A stretch of DNA of 64,000 nucleotides, from contig JAEOAD010000055.1 in the NCBI GenBank assembly GCA_036365145.1, positions 2,542,001 to 2,606,000 on the forward strand, given 5' to 3'. This document shows positions 44,448-54,560 of the stretch, in pieces (position 1 is the stretch's first letter; each line of letters begins with the position of its first letter). The position numbers and the translations under genes are program-made. The stretch comes from Orientallactaga sibirica (lineage: Eukaryota > Chordata > Mammalia > Rodentia > Dipodidae). The notes under the pieces are model-generated. The model ran no database searches, was not told where the DNA came from, and saw only the letters and a list, made by a program, of their open reading frames with translations.

Positions 44448-45188
44448 CCAACAGCTTGGGACCTCCACAGACCAAGGGCAGGTGTGGGCTCCTCTCCGTG
44501 GTGGATCTGCATGCATGTTCTTACACATGTGGCTCTGCAAGCGGCCCCTCTGAGACTGCAGCTGTGTAGCACTGCTTATTGTATTCAAGCATGCATGTGC
44601 TTGTGAATCTATGGACGCAAACGACGGTGCGCTCAAAGCCACGTCCTTATGTGCGCAGGTACAAATAAGCCTGCATGTACCTGCGTGGAGCACATCTGAG
44701 CCTGCACATCCAAGGAAGCACGAGTCTGTGAGGTACAGAAACTCATGTCCGCATCTATACAGACATGTCCAACCCTGAATGTGAAAGTTACTGCTGGCAT
44801 CTGCAGATAGCTGGAACAGCTATGATGAAGACAGGGGAGAGAAGATGGACAGAAGATAGGGAACCCCGGCACCACTAGTCCTTAATGTTGGCCCTTGCCT
44901 AAGACCCAGGCCACTGCAGGGTCTGCCTCTTCTCCTTAAGTGGTTTCGATCTGTTGGTCGATCTGTTAAATATAACCTCGGGGAAGAAAGAAGTCAACTG
45001 ACAACCGTCCCCAATTCAGGAGCTGGGAGAGGAGGGGTTCCTTTATCCCAACCAGCTCTGCAGGTGCTCAAATGGCCAGCGGATCAAATGTCAGCTTCTC
45101 CGACCTGAATAATTCATGCCAAGGCCAGGAAAGCTCCCTTCTAAGGAGTCTGTCTCTTTAAATCAGGTCTGGAGCTTCCCGGTTCTGC
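41989..45188. other. SINE-free unique DNA upstream of TPBGL
   Basis: About 3.2 kb without B1, DIP-like or ID elements. It holds a T-rich run at 43188-43212 and an A32 run, and possible MIR traces near 44055-44090. Frames here have no family resemblance. Confidence 0.6.
44409..44440. repeat. A32 mononucleotide run
   Basis: 32 uninterrupted A with no SINE or L1 body next to it. Confidence 0.97.
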
Positions 45189-45191
45189 AAA

Positions 45192-45242
<51 letters not shown>

Positions 45243-45249
45243 AAAAAAA
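45189..45249. repeat. (AAAT)n microsatellite
   Basis: About 13 AAAT units followed by A-rich sequence. It resembles a SINE tail but no SINE body is attached. Confidence 0.95.
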
Positions 45250-45823
45250 TCCAGAGCAAAACAAACCTATAAACAGCTCAGCCCCCACCTCAGCCCCTGG
45301 CCTTTGGGACACAGCCACTCCGTGCTGCACAAAAAGCGGTTCCTGCTCTCCCCAACTCTAAAGTCCACCCTCCTCGACCCACCACCCCATTTACCACTGA
45401 CAGGTGGGGAAGCTTGGCGGGGGAGAAGGGGGCAGGTTAACCATGTTCCGGCGCTGGGGGTACCCAGGTGTTGGGGCAGGAAGGGAAAGCAAAGCGCTGA
45501 ATCACGCCCCCTCGCTGCAGCCCCAGCTCGGAGGGCTTAGGAGGGGGCCAGTCTGACGATGGGAACTCAGGGGAAAGGTCCTAACAGGAAGAATAGCTGG
45601 AGTTGGGAAGACTGGAAGTGTGGCGGGAGGGCTGGCAGTGAGGATGGGTGAGCCGACTTCCCAGGGGTCGAGAAACCGGCTGGTTGCATAGGACCTGCTG
45701 AGGCGGTGACAACCTTTCTTAAGGGACTGGGGTCTTAGAGGAGGTTAGCATGGGCTGGGAATTTTCCAGGCTCTCCGCCTTAGCCCAGCGTCGTTCCCTG
45801 ATCACCGAGAGCAGGAAGTGGTT

Positions 45824-45825
<2 letters not shown>

Positions 45826-45855
<30 letters not shown>
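45826..45855. repeat. A30 run upstream of TPBGL CpG island
   Basis: 30 uninterrupted A about 0.8 kb upstream of the TPBGL start codon, with no attached SINE body. Confidence 0.97.
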
Positions 45856-45857
<2 letters not shown>

Positions 45858-45939
45858 TTCTTATCCCACCCCTCAGCCCTGCCTCCTCCCATAAGGGCTG
45901 CTCGTAAGGTCCTCCCCCACATTCGCAGGGTGCAGAGAC

Positions 45940-47760
45940 CCACCTGCCAGCGCGCCCCAGCCGGCCCCGCCCCACACGTGCCACCGAGGGAGGAGGAGAG
46001 TACCCGCTTAGCCGTGGGGGATGGGGCAAGGGGAGGGAAGCAAGTCAGACCTTTGGGAAGCCAAACTTCTCAGCAGCTCTGTGGAGCGAGAGCGAACGAG
46101 AGAGCGAGAGAGCGCGCGCGCGAGAGAAAGCGCGGCGGGAGCCTCCCGCCCCGCCTCCCCACCCGGCGGCGAGGAGACGCGGAGACTCCGCCGGGGGCGG
46201 GGGGTGGTGGAGGAGAAGGGCGGGGAGGGGGTGGAAGGCAAACCCTGCCCACTCGGCTGCGATCCCCGGAACAGCCGCGGAAGTCGTCGGAGGCCAGCGC
46301 GCGCGCAGGGCGAGGAGGGCATCTAGGGGGGAGGGGGCGGGGGGTCTCCGCTCCCCGCGCCTGACCCCTGTCGCCCCCTCCCACTCCCCCAAAGCCAGCC
46401 GAACGCAGAAGTCTCCTTGGGGAAGGAAACTTCCAAACCTGCCGACTGCCGGACCGACGTGGACTGCCGGGGAGCTTGGTGGTGGTGGGGAGGGCGGGGA
46501 GGGGAGTCAAGGACTTGCCCCACCCGTGTCCCCCCCCTCCACCAGGCAGACGCTCCCAACTCACTGGTGAGCGCGACGGCGGAGGCGGCAGCTGCCCGGG
46601 CATTGGATGTGGGGGGCGATGGCGATGTCCCCGCGCACCGAACAGCGTGGACTCTGGGGAGCGCTGCTGCCCGGATTGCTGCTGGTGGCTGCGGCGCTGA
46701 GCCGACCCGCAGCGCCCTGTCCCTTCCAGTGTTACTGCTTCGGTAGTCCGCGGTTGCTGTTGCGCTGCGCTTCGGGCGCCGAGCTCCGGCAGCCTCCTCG
46801 GGACGTGCCGGCCGATGCGCGCAACCTCACCATCGTGGGAGCCAACCTGACGGTGCTGCGCGCGGCCGCCTTCGCGGGCGGGGACGGGGAGGAGGAAGAG
46901 GAGGAGGAAGCGGTGGGCGTGCGCCTGCCGCTGCTCACCGCGCTGCGCCTCACGCACAACAACATCGAAGTGGTGGAGGACGGCGCCTTCGACGGGCTGC
47001 CCAGCCTGGCGGCGCTCGACCTGAGTCACAACCCGCTGCGCGCCCTGGGCGCGGGCGCTTTCCGCGGGTTGCCGTCGCTGCGCTCGCTGCGCATCGACCA
47101 CGCGCTCAGCCGCGGCGGTTCCGCCTTGTTGGACTCGCTGGACGCCGCGCTCGTGCCGTTGACCGAGCTGCGTCGGCTGGACCTAGCCGGCAACGCGTTG
47201 AAGCGTCTGCCGCCCGCCGCCCTGCGCCTGCCGCGCCTCGAGCGCTTGGACGCGCATCTCAACGCCTTAGCCGGCCTCGACCCCGACGAGCTGCGCGCGC
47301 TCGAGCGCCATGGCGGCCGGCCCGCACCGCGCCTGCTGCTGGCCGACAACCCGCTGCGCTGCGGCTGCGCTTCGCGACCCCTGCTGGCCTGGATGCGCAA
47401 CGACACCGAGCGCGTCCCCGACGCGCGCCGACTGCGCTGCGCCGCCCCGCGCGCGCTGCTGCACACGCCTTTCCTGGACGTGGATGAGACGCGGCTGCGC
47501 TGCGACGTCGGCGACGGGCGAGGGGACGAGGTGGATATCGCCGGCCCGGAGCTGGAAGCCTCTTACGTCTTCTTCGGCCTGGTACTGGCGCTCATCGGCC
47601 TCATCTTCCTCATGGTGCTCTACCTAAACCGACGTGGCATCCAGCGTTGGATGCGCAACTTGCGCGAGGCCTGCCGGGACCAGATGGAAGGTTACCACTA
47701 CCGCTATGAGCAGGACGCAGACCCTCGCCGTGCACCCGCCCCGGCCGCCCCAGCTGGTTC
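45940..47760. promoter_or_regulatory. TPBGL: CpG island covering TPBGL promoter and coding sequence
   Basis: CpG density rises sharply here compared with the rest of the window. Upstream of the start codon are GC boxes such as CCCCGCCCC near 45965 and GGGGGCGGGG near 46195, an E-box CACGTG at 45975-45980, and a GA tract with GCGCGCGCGCG at 46112-46122. No TATA box is evident, so a dispersed CpG-type promoter is likely. The transcription start is not determined. Confidence 0.8.
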
Positions 47761-47791
47761 CCGTGCCACTTCCCCAGGCTCGGGCCTCTAA
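46625..47791 (+). CDS. TPBGL: TPBGL, trophoblast glycoprotein-like LRR membrane protein
   Basis: Complete intronless 388-residue single-pass type I protein, paralogue of TPBG/5T4. A signal peptide covers about residues 1-28 (GALLPGLLLVAAALSRPA). Next come an LRRNT cap (Cys 32, 36, 38, 48), several leucine-rich repeats to about 240, an LRRCT cap (Cys 246, 248, 272, 293), a helix at about 313-335 (YVFFGLVLALIGLIFLMVLY) and a short basic tail with RDQMEGYHYRYEQDADPRR, shared with TPBG. N-glycosylation sequons lie at 67, 74 and 259. The C-terminus SGL fits a class I PDZ ligand. Seven consecutive Glu form a loop between early repeats (46889-46909). TPBG modulates Wnt and chemokine signalling; the role of TPBGL is little known. 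Three in-frame ATGs exist (46607, 46619, 46625). I chose the third because MSPR best fits the recalled human MAPR start; 46619 has the better Kozak context. Confidence 0.95.
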   Translation: MSPRTEQRGLWGALLPGLLLVAAALSRPAAPCPFQCYCFGSPRLLLRCASGAELRQPPRDVPADARNLTIVGANLTVLRAAAFAGGDGEEEEEEEAVGVRLPLLTALRLTHNNIEVVEDGAFDGLPSLAALDLSHNPLRALGAGAFRGLPSLRSLRIDHALSRGGSALLDSLDAALVPLTELRRLDLAGNALKRLPPAALRLPRLERLDAHLNALAGLDPDELRALERHGGRPAPRLLLADNPLRCGCASRPLLAWMRNDTERVPDARRLRCAAPRALLHTPFLDVDETRLRCDVGDGRGDEVDIAGPELEASYVFFGLVLALIGLIFLMVLYLNRRGIQRWMRNLREACRDQMEGYHYRYEQDADPRRAPAPAAPAGSRATSPGSGL

Positions 47792-50100
47792 GCTTCGCCT
47801 TCCCCAACGGGTTGGTGGCCGTCGCTGTCAGATGGATGACTTTACTGGGGTTCCCTCCCTCCCCCAGCCCCTACCGGGCCTGAGCTGTGGAGATGAGATA
47901 CCCATGAACTTGGGGTTCGGAGACCTTTGCATTTTAGCATCCCCTTCACTTGGGATGCTAAACTTTATTCCACCCCTGGCCTGAGAGCTCAAAGACCCAG
48001 AGACACCCCCATCTGATTCCAGAAACCGCTCCTGCACACCTCCACCTCTGAGCCATCCTTCCCAAGCCATTGATAGCCCCTCCCCACCCCACTGTCTGCG
48101 CTCACCCAGAGACTGCCTCCACCACTCAGTGCTTTGAGCCCAATACCCCTGGCTAGACTGCACTGGCCCCAGCTAGGAGATTCCTGGCCCGATCCCAATG
48201 CTTAAAGGATGCTGCTGCATCCCGTTCTGGTCTCTTGAGGTTTCTGTGGACTTTGAAACCCTTTGCTCAACCCAGGCCTCTGAACCCTCCATTCTTCATG
48301 GAAACCCATATCCTGGAAACTCTGCGGCTTGGGGGTCCTTCTCCCAATCGAAGTATGCCAGCTCTGGCTCGGGCCCCTCCCTTCCTTGGCTCTGGCATGG
48401 GACTCAGCCTCCTGATCTGTCTCTCCCAGCAAAGGGACAAGCCTTCGGTGGAAGTCCGTCTTCAACCTTTCCCAGTGGGCTTCTGAAGCCCCAACACTCA
48501 GTACTTTTCCCCAACCTCATACTTCACCCCGGCTAATTTCGTGCCCCTGCCCAAGTCATAGGCTCTTAGTTGGTCTGGCATATCCATAACCGTCACTTAT
48601 GTCAGGGTCCCCGAGAGGAGTCCATCCCTGGGTGGTGTCACTCCCTCCCCTCCCAGGAAGAACTTTCCATTCCTGCAGGGCAAAGGCAGGTGCCAGGCAC
48701 CCCATCACGTACAAGCAGATTCTCATGAAGAAGAAAGCAAGTATGCCGAGAGGATGGCAGCGGAAGCGTCACTGGCCTGGAGAGTGGGAGCTGCTACCCA
48801 CCATTTCCTCTGTACTCTCCCCCCCACCAAACCCTCCTTTTTGCTCCTCTAAGGACTCCTTGCCACCTCTATGCCTTCGGGAGGAGGAGGATGGGGTCTG
48901 GCCTCCTGCCTCGGGCACAAGCCCTCCTGATCAGGGCTACAGCAGCGCCCTGCCGTCTGGCCCAAAGCACAATGGTGAGTGGGGAGGGGCTACTCCTCCC
49001 TGCCTCCCAAGCCCCTAGGTCAGGCAGAATGGCTGGCCTGTGCTGCCCCAGCACAGGTTGTCTCCCTCCTTCTGTGTATAGGCTTGAGGCCTGCCTTCCC
49101 ACCCTCATCCGAGAAAGCTGGACCTCCCTTGGGCCGTTTTCTATAAAGTCTGCAATGATCTCCGAGAGCCTGCTAACTTCTAAGTGGTGCTGTGTCGTTC
49201 CTCTTGACTTTGGTGGGGCGGTGGGGGCGGGAGGGGGGGAATGCGAGGTGATGGAGACCTGGGGTAATGACCCTTATGTGTTCTCTGGGGATGTGGGAGA
49301 AGAGATGGGCTCTGAATGCATAGTGAGGGATGGAGGCTAGACTGATGAAGGAACTTCCCACTGGAATAACATCGCCTGCTCTTCACAATGTGAGATGGGG
49401 TTATGGATAGTCAGAATAGGATCCTGTGGCTCCTGTACCTATTGTTTGGGATGGAAGGGGAGTTAGACCAACAATCCTAGCTGCAGATGAGCCCTGGGAG
49501 AGTCCCACTGTAGAGGAGAGCAGAACACTTGCTCTGGAATAGTAGACACACGAACCTTCCTATCCTTTTGTCACAGTGTGTTCCCCTGGCTGGAGGGTGG
49601 GACCGGTTAAGGAGCATCAGCATAGAGGTGGGGTGATAGGTGGAGCCAGGGTACAGGTGGAGTCCCAGGCCAGAGGTAGGGGCTCATCTCCTGCCTCTGT
49701 CTGCAGATTGGATCGCTGCATTCGGAGTCTTTGCCTTAGAACTATGGGGCAGAAGGCTAGAATTCTAACCTATGTTTTGGAAACTCGTAGCCGTGTGCTT
49801 TGAGAATACTTGGCTTCTAAACATTGAAAAGGATGTCCGGTGCCAAGAGAAGCCTCAGTTGTCTTTAGAGCTGGGCCCAGTACAGGCTCCTTTTTGTCTT
49901 CTCCAGTGAATTTCCCATGAGAAAGAACTACATCTTTTAGAAGCATCCCCATCTGTCAAACAGACCTGCAGAGGGTACCCTAGCCATCCCCTGGATGGTC
50001 CCCAGTAGATCACTTCCTCACTACTAAATGGGTGCCCTCTGGTAATATAGTCTAAGATTGCAATAAATCCTGGCAAATAAAACATGCTGTTTGTTATGGA
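47792..50100 (+). other. TPBGL: TPBGL 3' untranslated region
   Basis: About 2.3 kb of repeat-free sequence from the stop codon to two closely spaced AATAAA signals. The absence of SINEs fits a conserved transcribed UTR. Frames inside it, such as 48599-49018, have no family resemblance. Confidence 0.65.
50062..50081 (+). promoter_or_regulatory. TPBGL: Paired AATAAA polyadenylation signals, TPBGL
   Basis: AATAAA occurs at 50062-50067 and 50076-50081, followed by a TGTTTGTT-type U/GU-rich stretch, a good 3' end. Confidence 0.7.
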
Positions 50101-50479
50101 CTTGTCGGCAAAAGCTGTGGGGCTTTTACATGAGCCCAGTGCTCTGCTCAGAACATAGTTGAATTGAACTTCAAGTATCTAATTGATATCAAAGATCACC
50201 CGAGTGCCGACCATGTACTTAGTTGGTGCTTTTCGCCAAGTCCTTAGTAAAAGTCTGATGTGCTACCCTCGTTGCAGCCTGGCAGCCCAGGGCCCTCAGC
50301 CTTGCCCTCTTTACTGAATACAACTCTGCCAGTCCCCAGAAGCAAGTGACCCGAAGAACTCATGTCGTCAAAGTGTAGGGAAAAGAAAAGCCCAGGAAAC
50401 TGAGTAAAGAGCCAGAGTCAAGATCCCTGACCCAGCCTGAGGAGTCTTTTTAAATGTAGTCACATTTGAGCTGAGTTGG

Positions 50480-50655
50480 GGATGGGGGCAGTGTTTTGTT
50501 TTAGTAGTGATGGGGATCAAAACCAGGACCTACATCCCCAGCCCCCCCTTTTTGTGAGATGGGGTTGTGCTAAGTAGCCCAAACTGAGTTTGAACTTGTT
50601 ACCCTCCAATCTCAGCCTCCCTAGTGCTAGGATTATAGACAGGAGCCACCCTGAG
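50480..50655 (-). mobile_element. Old ID / B1 remnant
   Basis: A diverged reverse ID piece (GATGGGGATCAAAACCAGGA) and a reverse B1 (CCCTAGTGCTAGGATTATAG). The B1 ends the SINE-free zone. Confidence 0.6.
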
Positions 50656-50806
50656 TCCTGAATACCATCCACTCAATCCAGAGCCTTTCTCAGAAGCTTC
50701 TAGAAATGAGAGGTGGGGCAGAGTCCCAGGACATGGTGGTCAGTAGGGGCCAAGTGTCAGAAGGAAGAGGCTACCCCTGGGATGTCCCCTTAATGAGCAA
50801 GTAGAG

Positions 50807-51041
50807 GACTGGAGGGATGGCTTAGTGGTTAAGGCATTTGCCTGCAAAGCCAAAGGACCCAGGTTCAATTTCCCAGGGCCCACATTAGCCAGATGCACTA
50901 GGTGGCGCATGCATCTGGAGTTTGTTTGCAGTGGCTGGAGGCCCTGGGGCGCCCATTCTCTCTCTCTCTCTCTCTCTCTCTACCTCTCCCTCTCTCCCTC
51001 TTTTTCTCTGTCAAATAAATAAATAAAATAAATATTTTAAA
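50807..51041 (+). mobile_element. DIP-like tRNA SINE
   Basis: Near-consensus forward element with a long CT tract and (AAAT)n tail. Confidence 0.94.
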
Positions 51042-52296
51042 AGAGCAGTAGGACAGAGGAGAGGAAGAGAGGTGTGGGTGTAACTGTCAAAATGTGGTAG
51101 ACATGAAACTGCTGTGCACTTGAAGAGACATGGCAGACTTCCCAGACTTCTGTGACCTGTAAGCAGCATGAAATTGCCTTTCACAAATGTTTCCCAGAGA
51201 AGCTTCTTGTGTCAGTGAACCCCAGCCAACCCATGCCCTCAAATTTGGAGTAGGAGGCAGTGAGAACCTGGCTTGAGCCTCAACTCCATGCCCTTCTTGC
51301 TAGGTCACTTGGCCCTTGGTCAGAAATCTGGGCAAGTTCCTACTGTGTGCCGGGGAACCCTGCTGAGCCAGGTCCTGCCTTTCCAGCCCAGGCTGATACT
51401 GGGCCCCTGGAAACCTCCACTCATTTGACTCTAGCTTCCTTCTCCAGGCTGAGCTGGACTTGTGACCTCTGAGTGGACTGCCCGCTCACACTGAAGTCCA
51501 TCTGAATCTTCATTAAGCCTGCCTGGCAGACTCCTGGCCCTAATTTATGGGCATGGCCTTTCCCAGTCTGAGAGGAGTGATGGGGCCAGTCACTGTTGTG
51601 GTGGTGATACACGTGACTGCCTTCTGCGCCCCTCCTCTTCCCCACCCGGCCTCACTGCTCCCTTCCAGGCTGCCTCCCTCAGGCTTCCCAGGAGTTGTGG
51701 AACCCTCCCTTGCTTGAGTGGGAGGACAGAGACTCAGCATACAGGAACCCACCCAGGTCACACAGAGCCCACAGTGCCCACCCACCCCAGGGTGGTTCCT
51801 CCCTGCCCTGGGTCTGAGTACATAAACAAGGTCTCCCTTACCTCTAAATGTAGCATCCTTCCCACCATGGTTCTTCCTCCAGCAGTCACTCTGAGCCAGG
51901 AAAGCCTGGAGAGGAAAAAAAATGCAAGTCAACAATGGAAGGGAGGGAGCATCTGCCCTGAGCTCTCAGCGGCTTCCAGAAGTCGTGCTCTGGTCTCTTA
52001 GAAGCAGCAGCTCTGCTGAGGTCATGTCCATCCTGAGGGGAGCAAGGGGCTGGTTCTGAGTGCCCAACCTCCAGGCTCTGGCACTCCTTTCAAGTCCATT
52101 CTGCCGAGAGTTGCTGAGCCCAGGGCTCACATGGAGGAACCAGGTCCAGCTCTCATCCTGCGTTGAGACAGTCTCCACACAGGATCACTGTGATCGTCAT
52201 TGTACAAGCATATGGAGCCCAGGGAGGCCCCTAAGTGAGGTGATCACTCAAACTGGCAAGCTTAGGTGTGAAAAGAGTCATTAGTAATAATTATAT
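51042..52296. other. Unique DNA downstream of TPBGL
   Basis: About 1.25 kb without recognisable repeats. Frames at 51540-51935 (-) and 51714-52001 (+) overlap, with no family resemblance, and I see no arrestin-like exon. Confidence 0.5.
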
Positions 52297-52475
52297 GGGG
52301 CTGAAGAGATGGCTTAGCAGTTAAGGCGCTTGCCTGCAAAGCCAAAGGATCCAGGTTCAATTCCCTAGGACCCAAGTAAGCCAGATGCACAAGGTGGTGC
52401 ATGCATCTGGAGTTGGTTTGTAGTGGCTGGAGGCCCCAGTGTGCCCATTCTCTATCTGCCTAAATAGATAAAATA
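52297..52475 (+). mobile_element. DIP-like tRNA SINE
   Basis: Forward short form with a shortened CT tract and a weak tail. Confidence 0.92.
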
Positions 52476-52488
52476 CTTTTTTAAATAT

Positions 52489-52700
52489 GGGCTGGAGCGA
52501 TGGCTTAGCAGTTAAGCGCTTGCCTGTGAAGCCTAAGGACCCAGTTCAAAGCTCAATTCCACAGGACCCACGTAAGCCAGATGCACAAGGTGGCACATGC
52601 ATCTGGAGTTCGTTTGCAGTGGCTGGAAGCTCTGGTGTGCCCATTCTCTCTCTCTCTCTTCCTCTTTCTATCTCTCTCATATAAATAAATAAAATCTTTT
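52489..52700 (+). mobile_element. DIP-like tRNA SINE
   Basis: Second forward copy, carrying the B-box-region insertion (CAGTTCAAAGCTCAATTCC) of the 19503/41757 type. Confidence 0.93.
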
Positions 52701-52771
52701 AGAAAGAAAGGGAGGAAGGAAGGAAGGAAGGAAGGAAGGAAGGAAGGAAGGAAGGAAGGGAAGAAGGAAGG
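52701..52771. repeat. (GGAA)n microsatellite
   Basis: More than ten GGAA units grown at the tail of the preceding SINE. GGAA arrays are ETS-family binding sites in general. Confidence 0.95.
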
Positions 52772-52814
52772 CAAAATAAATAAGAAAAAAGGTTTCCATT
52801 TAAAAAAAAAAAAT

Positions 52815-52946
52815 AGCCGGGTGTGGTGGCACTTGCCTTCAATCCTAGCACTCGGGAGGCATGACTTCAAGGCCCCCCTGAGACTACACAGTGAATTCCA
52901 GGTCAGCCTGGGCTAAAGTGAGACCTTACCTTGAAAAGCCAAAATA
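52815..52946 (+). mobile_element. B1 SINE with internal deletion
   Basis: Forward B1 that jumps from GGGAGGCAT to GACTTCAAGG, losing the AGGAGGATC part. Confidence 0.9.
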
Positions 52947-52984
52947 TATATATTTATTTTTTAAAGATACTAATTATATGGGAA

Positions 52985-53070
52985 ATCCAGGCATGGTGGC
53001 TCTTGTCTATAACCTCAGACTGAGGCAGGAAGACTGCCACAAGTTTGAGGCTAGCCCGTCTCTAAATACC
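52985..53070 (+). mobile_element. Partial B1 SINE
   Basis: B1 5' part (ATCCAGGCATGGTGGCTC) diverged and truncated. Confidence 0.65.
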
Positions 53071-53654
53071 AAAAGGCCAGTGCCTGGTGGGTGCCAGTGT
53101 CTTTTGACAAGACCCCAGCGGGAAGGAAAGTGATCAACTGCTAGACTGGAGGAGCCTAGTCTCCCCGCACTGGATAACTACTACCTTCCACTCCTTGACT
53201 CCTCTGAAGCCTTGCCAGCTCCTCCCATCTGGGTGATCCAGCCAGCTGTTTCCTGCCCTGTGCCTCTGTGGGTGACAGTGCCTTCCTCCCTGCAGAGCAT
53301 CAGCACAGCTGAGCGCCCCCTGGCTTTCCGGACCTCACCTACTCCAGTGCTGTGTGCTCAGATCTTTATCTGTGCTGGCTTGTTTTCTCGCCACTTCTCT
53401 GGACCAACACATGGGTAGGGCTGATTCACTTTTAGGCCCCCAGTTCCAGTGAACAGAGATTTGAAAAACTTTCCTGGCCCCAGTCCCATCCCATGGATGT
53501 ACAAAACCGTGGGGGAAAGGCATCAGTCAACAAAGGCCACTCTGACCTCCTCTCTGCTCTTTTGATTCCCACAAACCTCCCACATCATTAAACTGAGGTC
53601 CCAATGATATAAGAAGCCTGGGTGGTCAGTTGCCCCTTATGGATCTAAAAGTAA
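53071..53654. other. Unique intergenic DNA
   Basis: No gene recognised. GCGCCCCCTGG at 53313 is a partial CTCF-like core only. Confidence 0.5.
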
Positions 53655-53745
53655 GCAAGCGTGGCTCACGCATCTATGATCCCACCACTTGGGAGGTAGA
53701 GGCAGGAGGATCAGGAGTTTGAGGCCAACCTCAGCTATTCCCAGT
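53655..53745 (+). mobile_element. Partial old B1 SINE
   Basis: Forward B1 core CCACTTGGGAGGTAGAGGCA and GAGTTTGAGGCCAACC. Confidence 0.75.
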
Positions 53746-53929
53746 CCAGACTCTAAGTCCTGTATCTAAACAAAACGGGTAACAACGTTCCAGAATATGT
53801 AACTATGCAAGACATAATGTAGGCTTAACTTCTTCAGCTTAGTACAAATAGAGCCTTCGGATCCTTCTTTGACTGCTTGTCCAGGGTCCTGTGCAGGCAG
53901 GCTCCTCTAAGTTGACTCCGCTGAGTACA

Positions 53930-54007
53930 GCGACATCTATTGGCGGATCCGTATCAAGGTAGAGCCAGCTTCCTCTTCTCTTGACGCACACCCGCGCCAT
54001 CTGCTGG
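53930..54007 (-). promoter_or_regulatory. CTCF-type motif pair
   Basis: At 53994-54007 the minus strand reads CCAGCAGATGGCGC, a perfect match to the CTCF core CCASYAGRKGGCRS. A weaker same-strand match (CCAATAGATGTCGC) lies at 53930-53943. The surrounding sequence is unique and CpG-containing. Confidence 0.5.
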
Positions 54008-54152
54008 TGGAAATGGGAAAGTTCCTTTCTTCTTTCAATCCACAATCCATTCATTTAAGCACCTATCTCTTACCAACTTACTGTGCTAGGATTATGCTTA
54101 GATAAAATTTTGGGGAAAACTTACGAAGTTTCTACTCTTATAAGACAATAAT

Positions 54153-54262
54153 AAGCCGGTGTGGTGGTGCATGCCTTTAGTCCTTGAGACAGAGTGAATT
54201 CCAGATCAGCCTGGATTAGAGCAAGACCCTATCTCAGAAAAACAAAATAAAATTAAAATTAA
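54153..54262 (+). mobile_element. B1 SINE with internal deletion
   Basis: Jumps from GCCTTTAGTCC to TTGAGACAGAGTGAATTCC. Confidence 0.85.
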
Positions 54263-54264
54263 AA

Positions 54265-54401
54265 CGCCTTTAATCCCAGCACTTGGGAGGCAGAGGTAGG
54301 AGGTATGAGTTAGGCCACCCTGAGACTACATAGTGAATTCCAGGTCAGCCTGAGCTAGAGTGAGACCCTACCTCGAAAAACCAAAAAAAAAAAAAAAAAA
54401 A
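54265..54401 (+). mobile_element. 5'-truncated B1 SINE
   Basis: Starts at CGCCTTTAATCCCAGCAC directly in the tail of the previous B1. Flanking AAGACAATA occurs before the pair (54142-54150) and after it. Confidence 0.9.
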
Positions 54402-54409
54402 GACAATAC

Positions 54410-54560
54410 TAGTAATAACTAACACGATCATTCTATGTGCCAGACATTCTTCTAGACACTTTTCTTACAGTAACCCGTTTTTCCCTGATGACAATTCTGT
54501 GAAGTAGGTCTCATACTACTTTAAAGACTTGCTCAAGGTCACGTGGGTAATAAAAGGCCA
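54410..54560 (-). mobile_element. MIR SINE fragment
   Basis: Reverse-MIR landmarks CTATGTGCCAGACATTCTTC and GCTCAAGGTCACGTGGGTAA. Confidence 0.6.

Noticed and set aside
45750..46364. 204-codon + strand open frame upstream of TPBGL
   Set aside because: It runs through an A30 tract (polylysine) and GC-rich leader sequence. The composition is low complexity and there is no known domain.
46070..47101. 343-codon minus-strand open frame opposite TPBGL
   Set aside because: It is the antisense shadow of a very GC-rich coding sequence and CpG island, Arg/Pro-rich with no family resemblance.
48599..49018. 139-codon frame in the TPBGL 3'UTR
   Set aside because: No recognisable domain, poor start context and position within an apparently continuous 3'UTR. 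Conservation would be needed to revive it.
53313..53326. GCGCCCCCTGGCTT as a CTCF site
   Set aside because: Only the central core matches; the TGG end of the motif is absent.
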